64,000 bases of DNA, taken from Macrotis lagotis. Taxonomy: Eukaryota > Chordata > Mammalia > Peramelemorphia > Peramelidae. Both the position numbers and the translations under genes were made by a program. The DNA lies in NCBI RefSeq assembly GCF_037893015.1, contig NC_133658.1:427705890-427769889 (forward strand), in the 5' to 3' direction. Of this stretch, positions 31,956-43,720 are shown piece by piece (the first letter of the stretch is position 1; every line of letters begins with the position of its first letter). The notes under the pieces are model-generated. The model saw only the letters and a list, made by a program, of their open reading frames with translations. It was not told the origin of the DNA and did not search any database.

Positions 31956-32785
31956 ACCACAGAGAGCCCCTACCTCTATCCCTCCCCTTCCCTTTTAAAA
32001 CTCTAAGAAAAACAATTTGGGATTATTTACATAACTTGAGCCAGATGCCCTGGAGGAAGATGAAAGTCATGTAGAAAGAGAACCAGAGTGGCCCTCTGAG
32101 CCACAAAAGGAGATGTTGAGGGTGAGCAAGAGGCTATAAGCCAACCCAAAGCAGAAAACAGAGACCCATTTGAGTAGCCCAAGAAAGAGGTGTTCACACC
32201 TGAAGAGGCTCTTTGTATAAAGGGTGGGGCTGTGGGACCCAGGTATTAAAAAAACAGGCACTCAATGTCCCAAAAGCTGAAAAGAGGCTTCAGTGTAACT
32301 GGTTGGTGTCCCCAGCACCTCAAGCCCTGATACCTAGAGGAGAGGTAATTACCACTGCCTGCTGATTGAGAGCAACAAAGCCCAGCTAAGCATATTAATA
32401 GAGATGAGAAAAGTACATGATGCTTGCCAGCAACAGAAGGCAGCGGGAGCTCATGTCTTGGAATGATATTTGTCCCAAGAATGAAGTAGCAAAAGAGGAA
32501 AAGTGCCCTCTGGAAGAAATGGTTATCTTTAATTAGCAAGTGGTGAGAAAGTCAAATAACACCATGGTGATTGTATATTTAAGGAGGTTCACCAGGATGG
32601 TGATGGACTTTCAGACCATGCTATGTTAGGGTCAGCTGAAGGAAGTGAGAATGCTTATACATAGCCAAACTGTTATGCTTCAGTTGATTCATGGTATGAT
32701 CCAATATAGACGGTAACATGCTATATACCTATCTTCTTATCCTGTGCTATTCTTGTTGATGTCTTTGGTGGGCAGTGGGAAGGGG
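31956..32785. other. Unannotated, non-repetitive-looking DNA
   Basis: About 830 bases, GC higher than its neighbours, no family recognised. A TATAAAG at 32216-32222 precedes GC-richer text but no transcript evidence exists. The ORFs at 32067-32261 and 32246-32539 (-) show no domains. Confidence 0.4.
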
Positions 32786-32789
32786 GAAA

Positions 32790-33058
32790 GTTGGGTTTGG
32801 GCTTTGGTTTTTGGAGACTGGAAGCACTGTGACCATTCACAGTAAATTTCAAAACTGATTGACAAAGGAGCTTTGACCTCTTCTGTTTCTAAACTCTCTC
32901 CTTAGGCAGCCTAATAGATTCACCATATTGGTGCAGGGCTGAGTATAGACATTTCATTGGCTTAGCTCACTACACCTCAGCACCCCTGAGCTCAAGGGTT
33001 CCACCAGCCTCAACCTTCCCATTAGCAGAGTTTCTAGGAGCTTGCTGCAATTCCCAGG
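32790..33058 (-). pseudogene. RN7SL (pseudogene): 7SL (SRP) RNA pseudogene
   Basis: Read on the minus strand, the block follows signal-recognition-particle 7SL RNA almost end to end. Sense of the plus strand: CTGGAAGCACTGTGACCATT / CACAG (3' Alu-like end of 7SL), ACTGATTGACAAAGGAGCTT / TGACCTCTTCTGTTTCT (S domain), CTCTCTCCTTAGGCAGCCTA, TTCACCATATTGGTGCAGGG, GCTTAGCTCACTACACCTCA, CACCCCTGAGCTCAAGGGTT, CCACCAGCCTCAACCTTCCC (5' Alu domain). The S domain is present, so it is a 7SL copy and not an Alu-like SINE. About 20-25 percent of bases differ from the RNA by eye, so it is a dead retrocopy. The 5' end of the RNA lies at the right. Confidence 0.85.
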
Positions 33059-33127
33059 GTTCAGGTATTTCTGTAAATCATCCCTAAAGAATCTCTTTAT
33101 TTCCCTGAAAGGTTTCTAAGTTTATTG

Positions 33128-33330
33128 TTGTGGATTATTTCAGTTATATCCAATTCCTCGTAACCCCTTTTTGAGATTTTCTTGGCAAAGATACTAGAGT
33201 GGTTTGTCATTTCCTAAGTGACTCATCCAGGATCACACAGCTAGTGTCTGAGGCTGGATTTGAACTCAGGGAGATGAGCTTTCCTAACTCCAGACTAGGT
33301 ACTCCATCCACTGTGTCAACCAACTGTGCA
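33128..33330 (-). mobile_element. MAR1-type SINE, antisense
   Basis: TTGTTGTGGATTATTTCAGT, GATTTTCTTGGCAAAGATAC, ATCACACAGCTAGTGTCTGA, TACTCCATCCACTGTGTCAA. Confidence 0.8.
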
Positions 33331-33922
33331 TAACAATACAACATAGGCACTCTCCTTATTTTAATCTCAAAAATAAGTTTATTTGCTTTTCTTATCATGC
33401 ATACTCTGGATGCTATCCTCTTACATGCAAGTTATCTCTGGCAATGTGCCACAGTCTAGTTACACCCACCAGGCAGTTTTGGATTGCCATTTGGTCATCT
33501 TTCCCATAGTTCAGTCATATAGCATGACAAGGAGAACATAGGTGTTAAAAAGATATGATTTTGAGAAAAGAATCATTCAAAATATGCTGTTTTCACATTC
33601 AATACCACCCACTCAACTCCTCCAAGGCAATTCTAGGCCCAGGTCATAAAATGTAGCTTCTGTGCAAGATACATGTCCTGAGGAACTCAATAAACTGCCC
33701 ACTCGAATGTATGATATGGACTGGACAATATACATGTTTCCTGGTGTACTAAAAAGGATATGGTTCTTAGAACCCTTTGCTCCCTTTTCTCTGACTCTCC
33801 TACTTTCTCTAGGAAAAGAAAAGGAGCTTCATAAAACTATGGTTTTTTATCTTTTTATCTGTTTCATGGGTCATTATTGGCAGAGTTCTTCATCTAGTAA
33901 CCAATCTATTAACAATAACTAG
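33331..33922. other. Unannotated DNA
   Basis: About 590 bases. The 86-residue ORF at 33662-33922 has no family signature. Confidence 0.45.
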
Positions 33923-33924
33923 AA

Positions 33925-33994
33925 ATTATAAAGAGCTTTAAAGTTTGAAAAGCACTTTGAATATATATGTGTGTATTTGTACACACATATACAA

Positions 33995-34045
<51 letters not shown>

Positions 34046-34205
34046 TACATATATAAAATCTCATTTGATGCTCACAACAAATCCAAGAGGTAGCTGCTAT
34101 GGCTATCCCTATTTTCCAAATGAAGAAACTGGCTGAGTGACTTGACAAGTACCTGGGTCAGAATTTTTACTTAGGTGTCTTTATCTACTATATCACTTAA
34201 CTGCC
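33925..34205 (-). repeat. MIR SINE, antisense, split by microsatellite
   Basis: TTTGAAAAGCACTTTGAATA, then a TA/CA tract (33960-34052), then AAAATCTCATTTGATGCTCA, CCCTATTTTCCAAATGAAGA and a worn head. Confidence 0.65.
33983..34048. repeat. (AT)n(AC)n microsatellite
   Basis: Compound repeat inside a MIR. Confidence 0.95.
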
Positions 34206-34238
34206 TTCGGACAAATTTGGACAAATTTGGACAAATAT
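34206..34238. repeat. Short tandem repeat, 10-mer x3
   Basis: GGACAAATTT repeated three times with the last unit worn. Confidence 0.85.
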
Positions 34239-34389
34239 ATTTGAAGCTTTACTGTTTGGAAGAAGCTGTTAGAGATTTCATTCTACTGACAAGAACCCAG
34301 GGTCATCTCAAATCTATGATCTGGCATCAGAAAGAAAGGAGGTAGGAAAGTTTTGAAGTACAGAAAAAGTGAATGTAAGCATCAGAAAA

Positions 34390-34880
34390 TATCTTGGAAA
34401 AGAGATTAAACTAGTTCTGCTTGGCTCCAGAGATAAGAATTAGAAACAACAAATGCACGTGGATAAAAAATTTACTATAAGAAGAAAACCTTTTGGAATC
34501 AGAGCTCTCCCAAAGTATAATGGATAGCCTCTGGAGATAGTAAGTTCACTATCACTTCAAGGAACTATTGCATAGTAGAACTAGGACTGAGTTTGGTATA
34601 AGAGGACAAAAATTTGAATCTCAGCTCTGTTGCTTACCATTTTATCTAACTTTGGACCAATAGATTTCACATGTCTGAGTCTCAGATTCCACATCTATAA
34701 AATCAGAGGATAGGGATTAGAGAACATTGCTATGGTCCTTTCAGTTCTTAATCCAAAATAATACTCTTCCAATAAAAATTGGATGACTACTTATTGTAAG
34801 GGGATTCCTGTTCAGCTACTGTTTGGGTTAGATGACTTTTGAATTCTCTTCTACTTCTGAAATTCTGAGGTCTTTGAAAA
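34390..34880 (+). mobile_element. L3/CR1 LINE 3' end, split by MIR3
   Basis: Left part: AGTTCTGCTTGGCTCCAGAG, AAGAAAACCTTTTGGAATC, CCTCTGGAGATAGTAAGTTC. Right part from about 34775: TGGATGACTACTTATTGTAA, TAGATGACTTTTGAATTCTC. A MIR3 fills 34570-34760. Confidence 0.7.
34570..34760 (+). repeat. MIR3-type SINE nested in L3
   Basis: AACTAGGACTGAGTTTGGTA, AGTCTCAGATTCCACATCTA, then the L3-like tail TATGGTCCTTTCAGTTCTTA. Confidence 0.65.
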
Positions 34881-35655
34881 TGCAAGGCCTTTGGCCTTAT
34901 CTATCCTTCCATATCAGAGAGAGGTGAATATCTGCTGCCAGGGTAACAAGAAATAAACAAACTTTTAAAAGCATTTAACTTGGCCAAATAGGCAGATGCT
35001 AATTTTCTTATAAAGCTAGTAATCTCTCTCATGCCTTACTATTTTTAATGTGCTATAAAAACTAATTAGTGCTTTAGGGTGTGTTTTTTAACAGATAAAA
35101 CAACACCTCTTTAGCTTAAAATCAATGAAGGTAAGCATTCTTTTATTCCTGGATCCAATCTTAGAACACTTTTAAAACTCAAAATTCTGATTTCTCAACC
35201 ATCATGGATAATAGTCTCTGAACTTTTGTCTTTAATTTAGCTTAATTTCACCTTGAATAATAAGGGAATATGTTGTGGCAAAATTCCAACTTCTTGGCTG
35301 TGTGACAGGTAGCAAGACACTTTCACAGCTCTTTATTTTCTTCACCAAAAAATGGGAATGAAATTTCATACTATGCTCTTAGTTGAAGCCTACTATCATC
35401 TTAACCTTCTATAGGAGTCAGTATCCTCCCCAAGGGGAAAAAAAATTTTGTGAATAGGTTTGGGAATGAATTCCAGTTAAGCATGAATAAATAAGCTTGT
35501 GTGATTGATATAATAAACAGACCATGGATATATAAAAATCTATCTCCATCTTAGAAAAACAGAATATAAGTTATTAACCATCTCAAAAGGAAAAGAAATC
35601 CACACTATAAAGTCTCTAATATTGACCTAGCTTCTGGTAGAGACCTCATATTGAC
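34881..35655. other. AT-rich DNA with homeodomain-type motifs
   Basis: No repeat recognised except a worn MIR piece at 35290-35375 (GGCTGTGTGACAGGTAGCAA). The patch 34960-35120 contains AACTAATTAGTGC and looks non-repetitive; a candidate conserved element only by motif content. Confidence 0.3.
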
Positions 35656-35659
35656 TAAT

Positions 35660-38600
35660 TATTTTCTTTTTTGCTTTCTATTTTAGTATTTTAATTTTCC
35701 CCAGTTGCATATAAGAATAATTTTTAACATTCATTTTTAAAACTTTTAAGTTCTAAATTCTCTCCCTTCTTCCTGCCCCACCTTCCTCAATGAGAAAACA
35801 AGAAATTTGATATAAGTTATAAATATCTAGTCATACAAAGCATTTACATGATAGTTATGGTATGGGAAAAAAACTCCAAAGAATAAGAAAAATAAATGAA
35901 AAAAAGAAGTATGCTTCAATCTGTATTCAGAACCATCAGCTATTTTTCTGGAAATGGACAGCATTCTTAATCTTAAATCTTCAGAGTTGTTTTGGATCAT
36001 TGTATTGCTGAGAAAAATTAAGTCATTCACAAGCTGATCATCCCTACACAGTACATTTTACTTTACATCAGCTCAGGGATTTTTCTGGGAGCATCCGGAT
36101 CATCATTTCTTATATCAGTCATTCCCCAACTGATGGGCATCCCTTCAATTTCCAATTCCTTGACACCAAAAGGAAAGAGCTGCTAAAATATCCTTATACA
36201 TATCAGTTTCCTTCTCATTTTTCATCTCTTCTGGAATACAGAACTAATAGTGGCATTGCTAGAGTAAAGAGTATCAATTATTTTATAACCCTTTGTGTAT
36301 AGTTCCAAATTGCTCTACAGAATGGTTGAATCAGTTCACAACCCCATTAACAATGCATTTATATTTCATTTTTCCTACATCCCCTCCCACATTTGTTATT
36401 TTCTTTTCTGTCCTAGTACCAATCTAATAGGTTTAAAGTAGTACCTTGGAATCATTTTAATTTGCACTTTTCCAATCTATACTTAGTTAGAAAATGTTTA
36501 TTAATATGGTTATAAATGGCATTGATAATCTCATCTGAAAACTATTCATATTTTTGATCATCTATCAATTGGGAAATGTCTCTTATTTTTATAAATTTGA
36601 CTCAGTTCTCTATGTTTGAGAAATGAGGCATTTATCAGAGAGACTTGCTTCAAAAACTTTTTTCAGTTACAATTCTTAACTATATCTCCCTCCATCCTAA
36701 TGCTACCACCACCCTTTATTCTATTCTCTCTCTCCTTTCACCCTGTTCTCTCCTCAAAAGTGCTTTGTTTCTGACTAGCCCCTCCTCCAATCTGTGCACT
36801 ATTCCATCATCCTCCCCTTTCTCTTATCCACTTTCCCTCCCATTTTGCTGTAAGGTAAGATAAATTTCTATAGACAATTGAATGTTTATATTATTACTTC
36901 TGTGAGCCAATTCTGATGAGAGCAAGGTTCACTCACTTGACCTAAAATTCCCCATCTTCTGCTCCACTGTAAAAGTTTTTTCTTTATATGAGATAATTAT
37001 AATACAATTTACCCCATTCTACTTCCCCCTTTTCCTTTGTACCAGTAAATTCCTCTCTCCCTTTACTTAATTTTAGTTTTTTTAGATTTCATTTTTTATA
37101 TTCAACTCATACCTGTGCCCTGTTTATATATACTTCATTTAACTGCCCTAATAATGAGAAATTATGATCATATGATTTATCAGTATCATCTTCCCATGAA
37201 GGAATATAAATAGTTCAAGGTTATTTATGATTTCTTTTCCCTCTTTACCTTTTTATGCTTTATTTGAGACATGTATTTGAAGATCATATTTTAGATTCAA
37301 CTCTGATTGTTTCATCAGGAAAGTTTGAAAGTCGTCTATTTTATTGAATATTCATCTTTTCCCCTGAAAGATCATGCTCAATTTTGCTGGGTAGCTGATC
37401 CTTCATTGTAATCTAAATCTTCTGGAATCTCATATTCTAAGTCCTAAAATTCTTTAATGTAGAAGCTGCTAAATCTTAAGTTATCTTGACTTTGGCTCCT
37501 TGATGTTTGAATTACTTCTTTCTGGCTATTTGCAATATTTTCTCCTTGACCTGGGAGCTCTGGAATTTGGCTATACTATTCCTGGGAATTTTCATTTGGG
37601 GATCTCTTTCAGGAGGTGATTGGTACATTGTTCCAGTTTTTATGTTAGCCTAGAATGTTAGTTCTAGAATAAAAGGGCAGATTTCCTTGATAATTTCTCT
37701 TTTTTTTTTATCATGACTTTCAAATAGTCCAATAACTTTTAAATTATCTCTCCTAGATCTGTTTTCCAGGTCAGTTGTTTTTCCAATGAGATTTTACATT
37801 GTCTTCTAATTTCCATTCTGTTGGTTTTGCTAGATTGCTTCTTGATTTCTTATAAAGCCATTAGCTTCCATTTGCTCAATTCTAATTTTTAAGGAATTAT
37901 TTTCTTCAGTGAGCTTTTATACCACCTTTTTCATTTAATCAATTCTACTTTTTAAGGAGTTATTTTCTTCAATGATTTTTACACCTCTTTTGCCAATTGG
38001 TTAATTATAATTTTTAAAGGTGTTCTTCTCATTGTTGTATTTTTGAACCTCTTTTAACATTTTGGTCTAGTTTGGTTTTTAAGGTGTTATTTTTCGGGTC
38101 TCCTCAACAAGTTTCTGACTTATTTTTCATGATTTTCTTGTATCACTCCCATTCCATTTTTTTCTTCTACCTTCTTATTGATTTTTAAAATCCATTTTTA
38201 ACTCCTCTGTGGTCTGAGACCAATTCAATTTTTTTTTAATGGGGGGGAGGCTTTGGATTTGACTCTATTATTTTCTTCTGAGTATGTGTTTTGAACCTCC
38301 TCGTCATCATGAAAACTTTCTATGGTCAGAGTTGTATTGTGTTTACTCCTTTTCCCAGCTTATGACTTGATAGTAATTCTTTGTTTAAGTAGGGTTCTGC
38401 TTCCAGTTTGGAGGGTGCAAGTTTATGGAGTTTTGTGTGACTATTTTCAGAAGTACTTCTAGAAACTTGCAAATTTTTATTTCTTCTAAGATGATATGAT
38501 CTAAACAACACTATTTATGACTCTCCTGACCTGTGATCTGGTCTGTGAATGACCACATACATTCTTTTCTGCCTGTGAGGAAGGTCCTTGCTCCCTTATG

Positions 38601-39235
38601 GCAATAAATTCTGGGATGCTACTGCTCCTCCTCTCTCTGGGACTGCAATCCAAGACTGCCACACAGATCCAAGTATGGGTAAAGCAGAAGAATCCTTCTC
38701 AGTGATGGAAAAGATAGCCCCTATAATCCACTTCCAACTCCCCAGTCATCTGTGGGCTGAGAGCTCTAGAAGCAGTTACTGTCGCTGATTATAATGCCTC
38801 CCACGGTTTGCTGCTGACCTGGCTTGCACTGGTTTCTGTTATACTGTGCTCCACTCTCACCCCAGTGGGACAGACCTTTCCTGCTAAACTTCTAAGTTGT
38901 CTTTGAAGACCATGGGATGAGAGTCTGGAAACCACCATTGTTGTCATTTATTCAGTAAACCTATTGTGGGCTCCTGGAGGTCAGTCTGCACCAGCTTAAC
39001 CAGTGCTACACTGTCTCCTCTCTCACTTTGGTGCAACAAACCACCTTTCCTGGTGATCTTCTAAGTTGTTTTGGACTAGAAATTTGTTTTTCTCTGTCTT
39101 TTTGTTTAGAATTTGTTTAGAATTGTTTAGAATTATTATTTAAAGGTATTTGGAGTAGTTTGGGGGAGAGTTGGGACAAATGCCTGCCTTTGCTTCACCT
39201 TCTTGGTTCCACCTTTGCAGGCTCCCTGTTACTTC
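35660..39235 (-). mobile_element. HAL1-like element (ORF1-only L1 relative), antisense, long
   Basis: About 3.6 kb, read right to left. The 3' end (35660-36665) is L1-like: antisense L1 3' UTR, then text matching the ORF2 C-terminal end. 36665-37300 is the G-rich spacer (antisense CTGTAAGGTAAGATAAATTT; GAGCCAATTCTGATGAGAGC) that recurs in sense at 56930-57591. About 37320-38330 encodes a worn L1 ORF1. The coiled-coil repeats give KITEENNSLK-like text. Near 37740-37800 (minus) comes KTTDLENRSRRDNLKVIGL, the ORF1 RRM entry motif, followed by SPPERDPQMKIPRNSIAKFQ and SSQVKEKILQIARKK. The rest to 39235 is 5' UTR-like. The reverse-transcriptase core of ORF2 is absent, which is the definition of a HAL1. 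Several frame breaks. Confidence 0.75.
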
Positions 39236-39428
39236 TTGATTCTTCCTCCATTCCACATTTTTTGGTAAATCTTTCTGAGTATCTTACAGATATGTTTCTG
39301 AGTGCTACTTAAAACTCAAATTTTATGTATCCTCTAATTTGAATGTTATTTTGATCATAGATCCTGTATTCAAGTAACTAAACCCATCTTAATCATTCAT
39401 GTCTTTGACTGTGAAATCTTCCAGTGAA
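39236..39428. other. Unannotated DNA
   Basis: Nothing recognised. Confidence 0.5.
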
Positions 39429-39429
39429 T

Positions 39430-39545
39430 GAATTAACAAAAAAAACATTTATTAAGTATTATCTATGTTAATTACTGTGCTAAACACTAAGGATACAAAT
39501 ACAAAAAAGGGCCAGTCCTTGCTTTCAAGGAGCTTACATTCTTTA
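39430..39545 (+). repeat. Old therian interspersed repeat (unnamed)
   Basis: ACATTTATTAAGTATTATC, CTGTGCTAAACACTAAGGAT, TTTCAAGGAGCTTACATTC. Confidence 0.55.
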
Positions 39546-40698
39546 TATTAATTTTGTTTGACTTTGTCTATTTGACCTAGATTGGAAGTTCAGCAGCCAC
39601 TCATAGACTCAATACTACTGTAGATCATCAAGAAAGCTCTGACCTGCTCTTTTTCTGACCTAAGACAGTTTGTCCTTCCTTTCCCAGCCTGGTGGCACCC
39701 TTCTTCAATTCAGGGCTGCTGAGTTCATGTCATTGACCTTCATCTCTGGCAAGCTCCATCAGTAGCAGCAATTATGGACCAGTGGACACAGTAGACCCAG
39801 CAAAGAACACATATTCTAAGAAGAAGAGACAAAAACATACAGGGGAGTGGTAACTTGAGAAGGAAATTTTATTCTGGCTTAAGTACAGAGCTAATGGGTT
39901 ACTTCATAGGGAAGCTGATTGATAAATCCTTTCTCCAAAAAGAAATAGCATTGATTCTAATTTAAGTACCCTAAGAAACATGTAAAGGGAAGAATAGGGA
40001 ATACATAGTGTTACAGAAAGGTGATCATGACGACTAATTGTCAACCCAGACAAACTAAGTGTTTATTTCCATGCATTCTGTCTTTCTAAGACATTATCAA
40101 AGAGATGAAGAAGCCAGTGCATGCTGATGGCTGTATACCAGTACTATATGTGTGTGTATGTTTGTGTGTGTGTGTCTGTGTGTGTGTCTAACTATTTTGA
40201 TTTATGGATTTTTTTAAAATTTTGTTTGTTTGTTTGTTTGGGGAGAGAGGGGGGAATGAAACAACTTCTAGTTCTCATCCCAAGAATTTCAAGGATTTGG
40301 ACCTGATAGAGTCCAGCCACTAAAAAAGAGAGTGAATAGCAGCACTGCACCAGAAAGAATAATATCTTTGTATTTCTTTGTATTGTAGGTCAGGGAAAGT
40401 CAAGCAATTAGGTAAGGCTGTTTAGAGGCTGTCTTTTTAATACAAAGAATTCCCCAGGCTTAGGATGGTCTGCAATTGAGACTTTGACAAGAGGAAGTTA
40501 TGTTCTCAAAATAGTTTGTGTTTGACTATATATATACATATATATGGACAATAAACTATTTGAATTCAAAATAAATAAAATAGACAGTATGACTATTACT
40601 AGATGACTGAATTTACTTCAAGATCCAAAAAGATCCGTTAAAGGACATGTAATCTCTACTCCACACCCTTTGAACCTTGGCAGAAGAAATGTGGCGTA
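39546..40698. other. Unannotated DNA with simple repeats
   Basis: No gene. (TG)n at 40148-40187 and (TTTG)n at 40217-40240. The ORF at 40121-40306 is translated from these repeats. Confidence 0.5.
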
Positions 40699-40699
40699 A

Positions 40700-40968
40700 G
40701 GATAGAAGCAGCTGAGTGATACAGGAATGGAGAACTAGGACTGAGATCAAGAAAATTCAAGGTCAAAATTGGCCTCAGTTATTTACTAGCTGTGTGGTCC
40801 TGGAGAAGTCACTTAACTGATGTTGGCCTCAGGTTCCTAAACTGTAAAAGGGATAATAATTTTCTAAATTGCAGAGCTCTTGTAAAGGTCAAATGAGATA
40901 ATTATAAAGTGCTTAGCTTAGATGTCTGGCACATTATTGGCACTATATAAATGATTATTCTCTCACCT
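40700..40968 (+). repeat. MIR/tRNA-headed SINE
   Basis: AAGCAGCTGAGTGATACAGG, ACTAGCTGTGTGGTCCTGGA, GTAAAAGGGATAATAATTTT, ATAAAGTGCTTAGCTTAGAT. Nearly full length. Confidence 0.75.
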
Positions 40969-41149
40969 CAAACTCTAAAGAGTTACATAAGTTCAAGTTA
41001 TTATGAATTTCAGAGTTGTTTCTTCTGATGTGAACAAGGTGGGCTTTTGCCACAATTTGGGTGACTGACAATAGCTCTAGTCAAAGATCATGTTCTATTG
41101 GGTAAAATCACAGTTTACTTTGGAAAACTCTAAAATGTTCAAGAACAGG

Positions 41150-41295
41150 AAAGGACTAGGCTAACAACTGGATTCTGACTCTTACTTCCTTACTCATTTC
41201 TGTAGGTCCAATCTTTTTCTCATCTGTAAACAGAGAATTGAATTAGATAATCTCTAAGATTCCCTTCAGCTCTGACATCCTATGATACTTTGACA
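41150..41295 (+). repeat. MIR3-type SINE
   Basis: TTTTTCTCATCTGTAAACAG, TTAGATAATCTCTAAGATTC, CTTCAGCTCTGACATCCTAT. Confidence 0.7.
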
Positions 41296-41359
41296 TTCTA
41301 ATGATTTTCCCTGAAGATAATTTTTTAAGAGCTTGCCACATGCTAACCATGTCTATACA

Positions 41360-41561
41360 TTTAGTAAAGGAGATTTGTAATTTCATTGGAATAAGAAAAT
41401 CTCTATAAGTAAACTTTTCCTACCAACACAGAGTAGCAAATATCCTTAAAGAGTGGTCTGGTATACTGAGAGTTTAAATGACCTATCAGTGTGTATCAGA
41501 GGCTGAACAGAACCCAAGATTTCCTGGCTCTATAATCAGTTGTCTAATAACTAATCTAGAT
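41360..41561 (-). repeat. Marsupial MIR-type SINE with distinctive tail, antisense
   Basis: GATTTGTAATTTCATTGGAA, TTTTCCTACCAACACAGAGT, then an antisense MIR-like body. Same tail family as 2262-2490 and 44385-44560. Confidence 0.6.
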
Positions 41562-41700
41562 TTTATTCACTTCTTTAAGTCATGCCCAATTCTTTGGGAC
41601 TCCATTTGGAGCTTTGCCAATTCATTCTCCAGCTTACTTTACAATTGAGGAAATGAAGACAAATAGGGATAAATAAATTGTCCAGGGACATACACCTTGC
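41562..41700 (-). mobile_element. MAR1-type SINE fragment, antisense
   Basis: AAGTCATGCCCAATTCTTTG, GGGACTCCATTTGGAGCTTT, TTCATTCTCCAGCTTACTTT. Confidence 0.75.
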
Positions 41701-41734
41701 TGTTCAATTATTCTGGTATAGATCCACTATTTAC

Positions 41735-41875
41735 TTATTCATGAATGCCAGTACTGTACTATGTTCTAGGGGGTATAAATACAAAGTATTGTTCAATCCC
41801 TACTCACAAGCAATAGGAGACAGCAGTTACATATAATAATAATAATAATAACAATAATAATAATAATAATAAACA
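41735..41875 (+). repeat. Unnamed old repeat with (AAT)n
   Basis: GCCAGTACTGTACTATGTTC and TCAATCCCTACTCACAAGCA, then an AAT microsatellite at 41838-41872. Confidence 0.5.
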
Positions 41876-42158
41876 GGGATGTAATGGAGTGTTCAGAAAG
41901 GATTAGCATCTTTTGGGGGGGGGATTGCCAGGTCTTTTTTAGGGCTGCTCTTCCACCTTTGGTTTTCAGATTACCAAAAAAAAAAGTCTAGTTCCAGGAC
42001 TATACCCATGATTTTTCCTTCCTTGAAGAAACTGCCAGAAAATGTACTCCTTTAGCATTCCCATGGAAGATCATATCTATGCAACTAGGGTTCTATAAGA
42101 CCTTAAATTAAAGTAAATTCAAAAATACAATATAAGCTATGCTGTATGGTGGGAAAAA
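41876..42158. other. Unannotated DNA
   Basis: No gene; poly-G run at 41925-41933. Confidence 0.5.
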
Positions 42159-42159
42159 A

Positions 42160-42520
42160 TCAATGAAGAGAAAGTAAGGAGCAGAGGATGGCATCTAGGT
42201 CATAAGTCTGAGTAAGTAGGAGGATAGTGGTCTCCTGGACAGTAAAAATGAAGTTTAAAAGGATGAAGGACTTGGGAAGAAAGATAATGGATTTAGTTTG
42301 GGATATGAGTTTAAGAAGTCAGAGATGTTCTGTTTAACATTTCTTGTAAGCAGTTAGAAAATTGAATCTAAGAATTAGAAGACAGTTTAGGGTTAGATAA
42401 GTAGATCACAGAAATGATAACAATCCATGGGAGGTGATGAAATCATCAAGCAAAAAATTTTAAGGAAGAAGAGACCTGGCAGGAATGACCTGGAAGAAGA
42501 TTCAGAAAGGAGACTGCCTA
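42160..42520 (+). repeat. Unnamed old repeat, internal part
   Basis: GGAAGAAAGATAATGGATTT, TTTGGGATATGAGTTTAAGA, ATCCATGGGAGGTGATGAAA. This is the body of the old therian repeat whose start appears at 41735. Confidence 0.5.
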
Positions 42521-43598
42521 ATTTTAACAAATACGCTAGAAATCTTATTGCAAGAGAATCTTTTAGATAGCATCTCGCTCTCCCATGTCAACTCTTTCTA
42601 TAGTTAACAAAAAATTAGCACATTGGGATCTTGTATTCTCTGAACCTTGTAAAACAAGCATATAATTGTAAATGTGTAAACTGCTAAAGAATGTTGCTTC
42701 TTAAATTTTGTCTGTTCCCTTCTCATACCTTCTTCAAGTTGTCTCTTCATATGTATAAAATTATTATAATGATTTGATGGAGATATATAAGTAGGTATAT
42801 GGGATGATAGTTGCTATATTTCTTCTGCTGTCATTTTTGTCAGTAAAAAAATAAACATGATTTCCTCTCAGGTCTTATGTCTTTCAGATATTTTGAGTTC
42901 TGATTCCTTAGCACCCTCAAATTTGTGCTGTTCCCATCATATGTCTCTTCTATGCATATTCAATATAGCCCAAAAGTGATTCTCATATTCCTTTTCTTTA
43001 GCAGTATTTTTCTTTCTTCAAGTAGCACCCTGGGAACTGTGAAGTTAGGATTTTACATTCACTATCATTGATGGAGAAAATAATTTGTTAATATTAATCA
43101 TAACAGATCCTTTCCATTTTTTCCTCTGCTAATTATCTTCCTTTAATTTTAATTCCTGAAGATTTTCAGAAAATTTTGCTTAATTGGGTCTTTCTCCAAG
43201 TTTTCCTAAAAGCTTAATTTCCCTTCCCTACATCTCTGTTTTATGAGGAAAACACTGATCATAAATAAGCACCATCCTAAAACAATATTCTACACCAGTG
43301 TTGTCAAAAACTTCATTATTTCTCTTATGGACAAAAAAAGATCAAATATTTGCTAGCTAAAATGGAACTCCTAGATGTCAAAATACATCATTTTCCTAAA
43401 CCAATGCTAGTTAGTACCTTCTTTATAATTTACAGTTTTGGTTGTCTAGTAAGAAATGGCTGGGGAAGCCAGTTTCAGGGAAATTTGAAAAATCTTGCAT
43501 AAATGGATACAGAATAAAGTGAGAGTGATGTAAGAGAAAAGAAATGCTTGTTAATTGGGGAAAAATCAATTAAAAAATAAAGTTGGCTAAAATACTAA
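42521..43598. other. Unannotated AT-rich DNA
   Basis: About 1.1 kb without a nameable repeat or gene. Confidence 0.5.
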
Positions 43599-43599
43599 G

Positions 43600-43720
43600 A
43601 ATTTAAACTGTTTTGCCCAGTATCACACAGCTGCTGTAAGTCAGAGGTGAGGATTATAAATAAATAGGTTTGCTTCATCCCAAAACTGGTCTGCTCTCTG
43701 CTATACCATACCATTTCTAA
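43600..43720 (-). repeat. MIR SINE fragment, antisense
   Basis: GTTTTGCCCAGTATCACACA, GCTGCTGTAAGTCAGAGGTG, CTGGTCTGCTCTCTGCTATA. Confidence 0.6.

Noticed and set aside
31555-31960. Serine/leucine-rich frames
   Set aside because: Translation of the GA/GATA microsatellite.
33909-34148. Short Tyr/Ile-rich peptide frames on both strands
   Set aside because: Translation of the AT/AC microsatellite inside a MIR.
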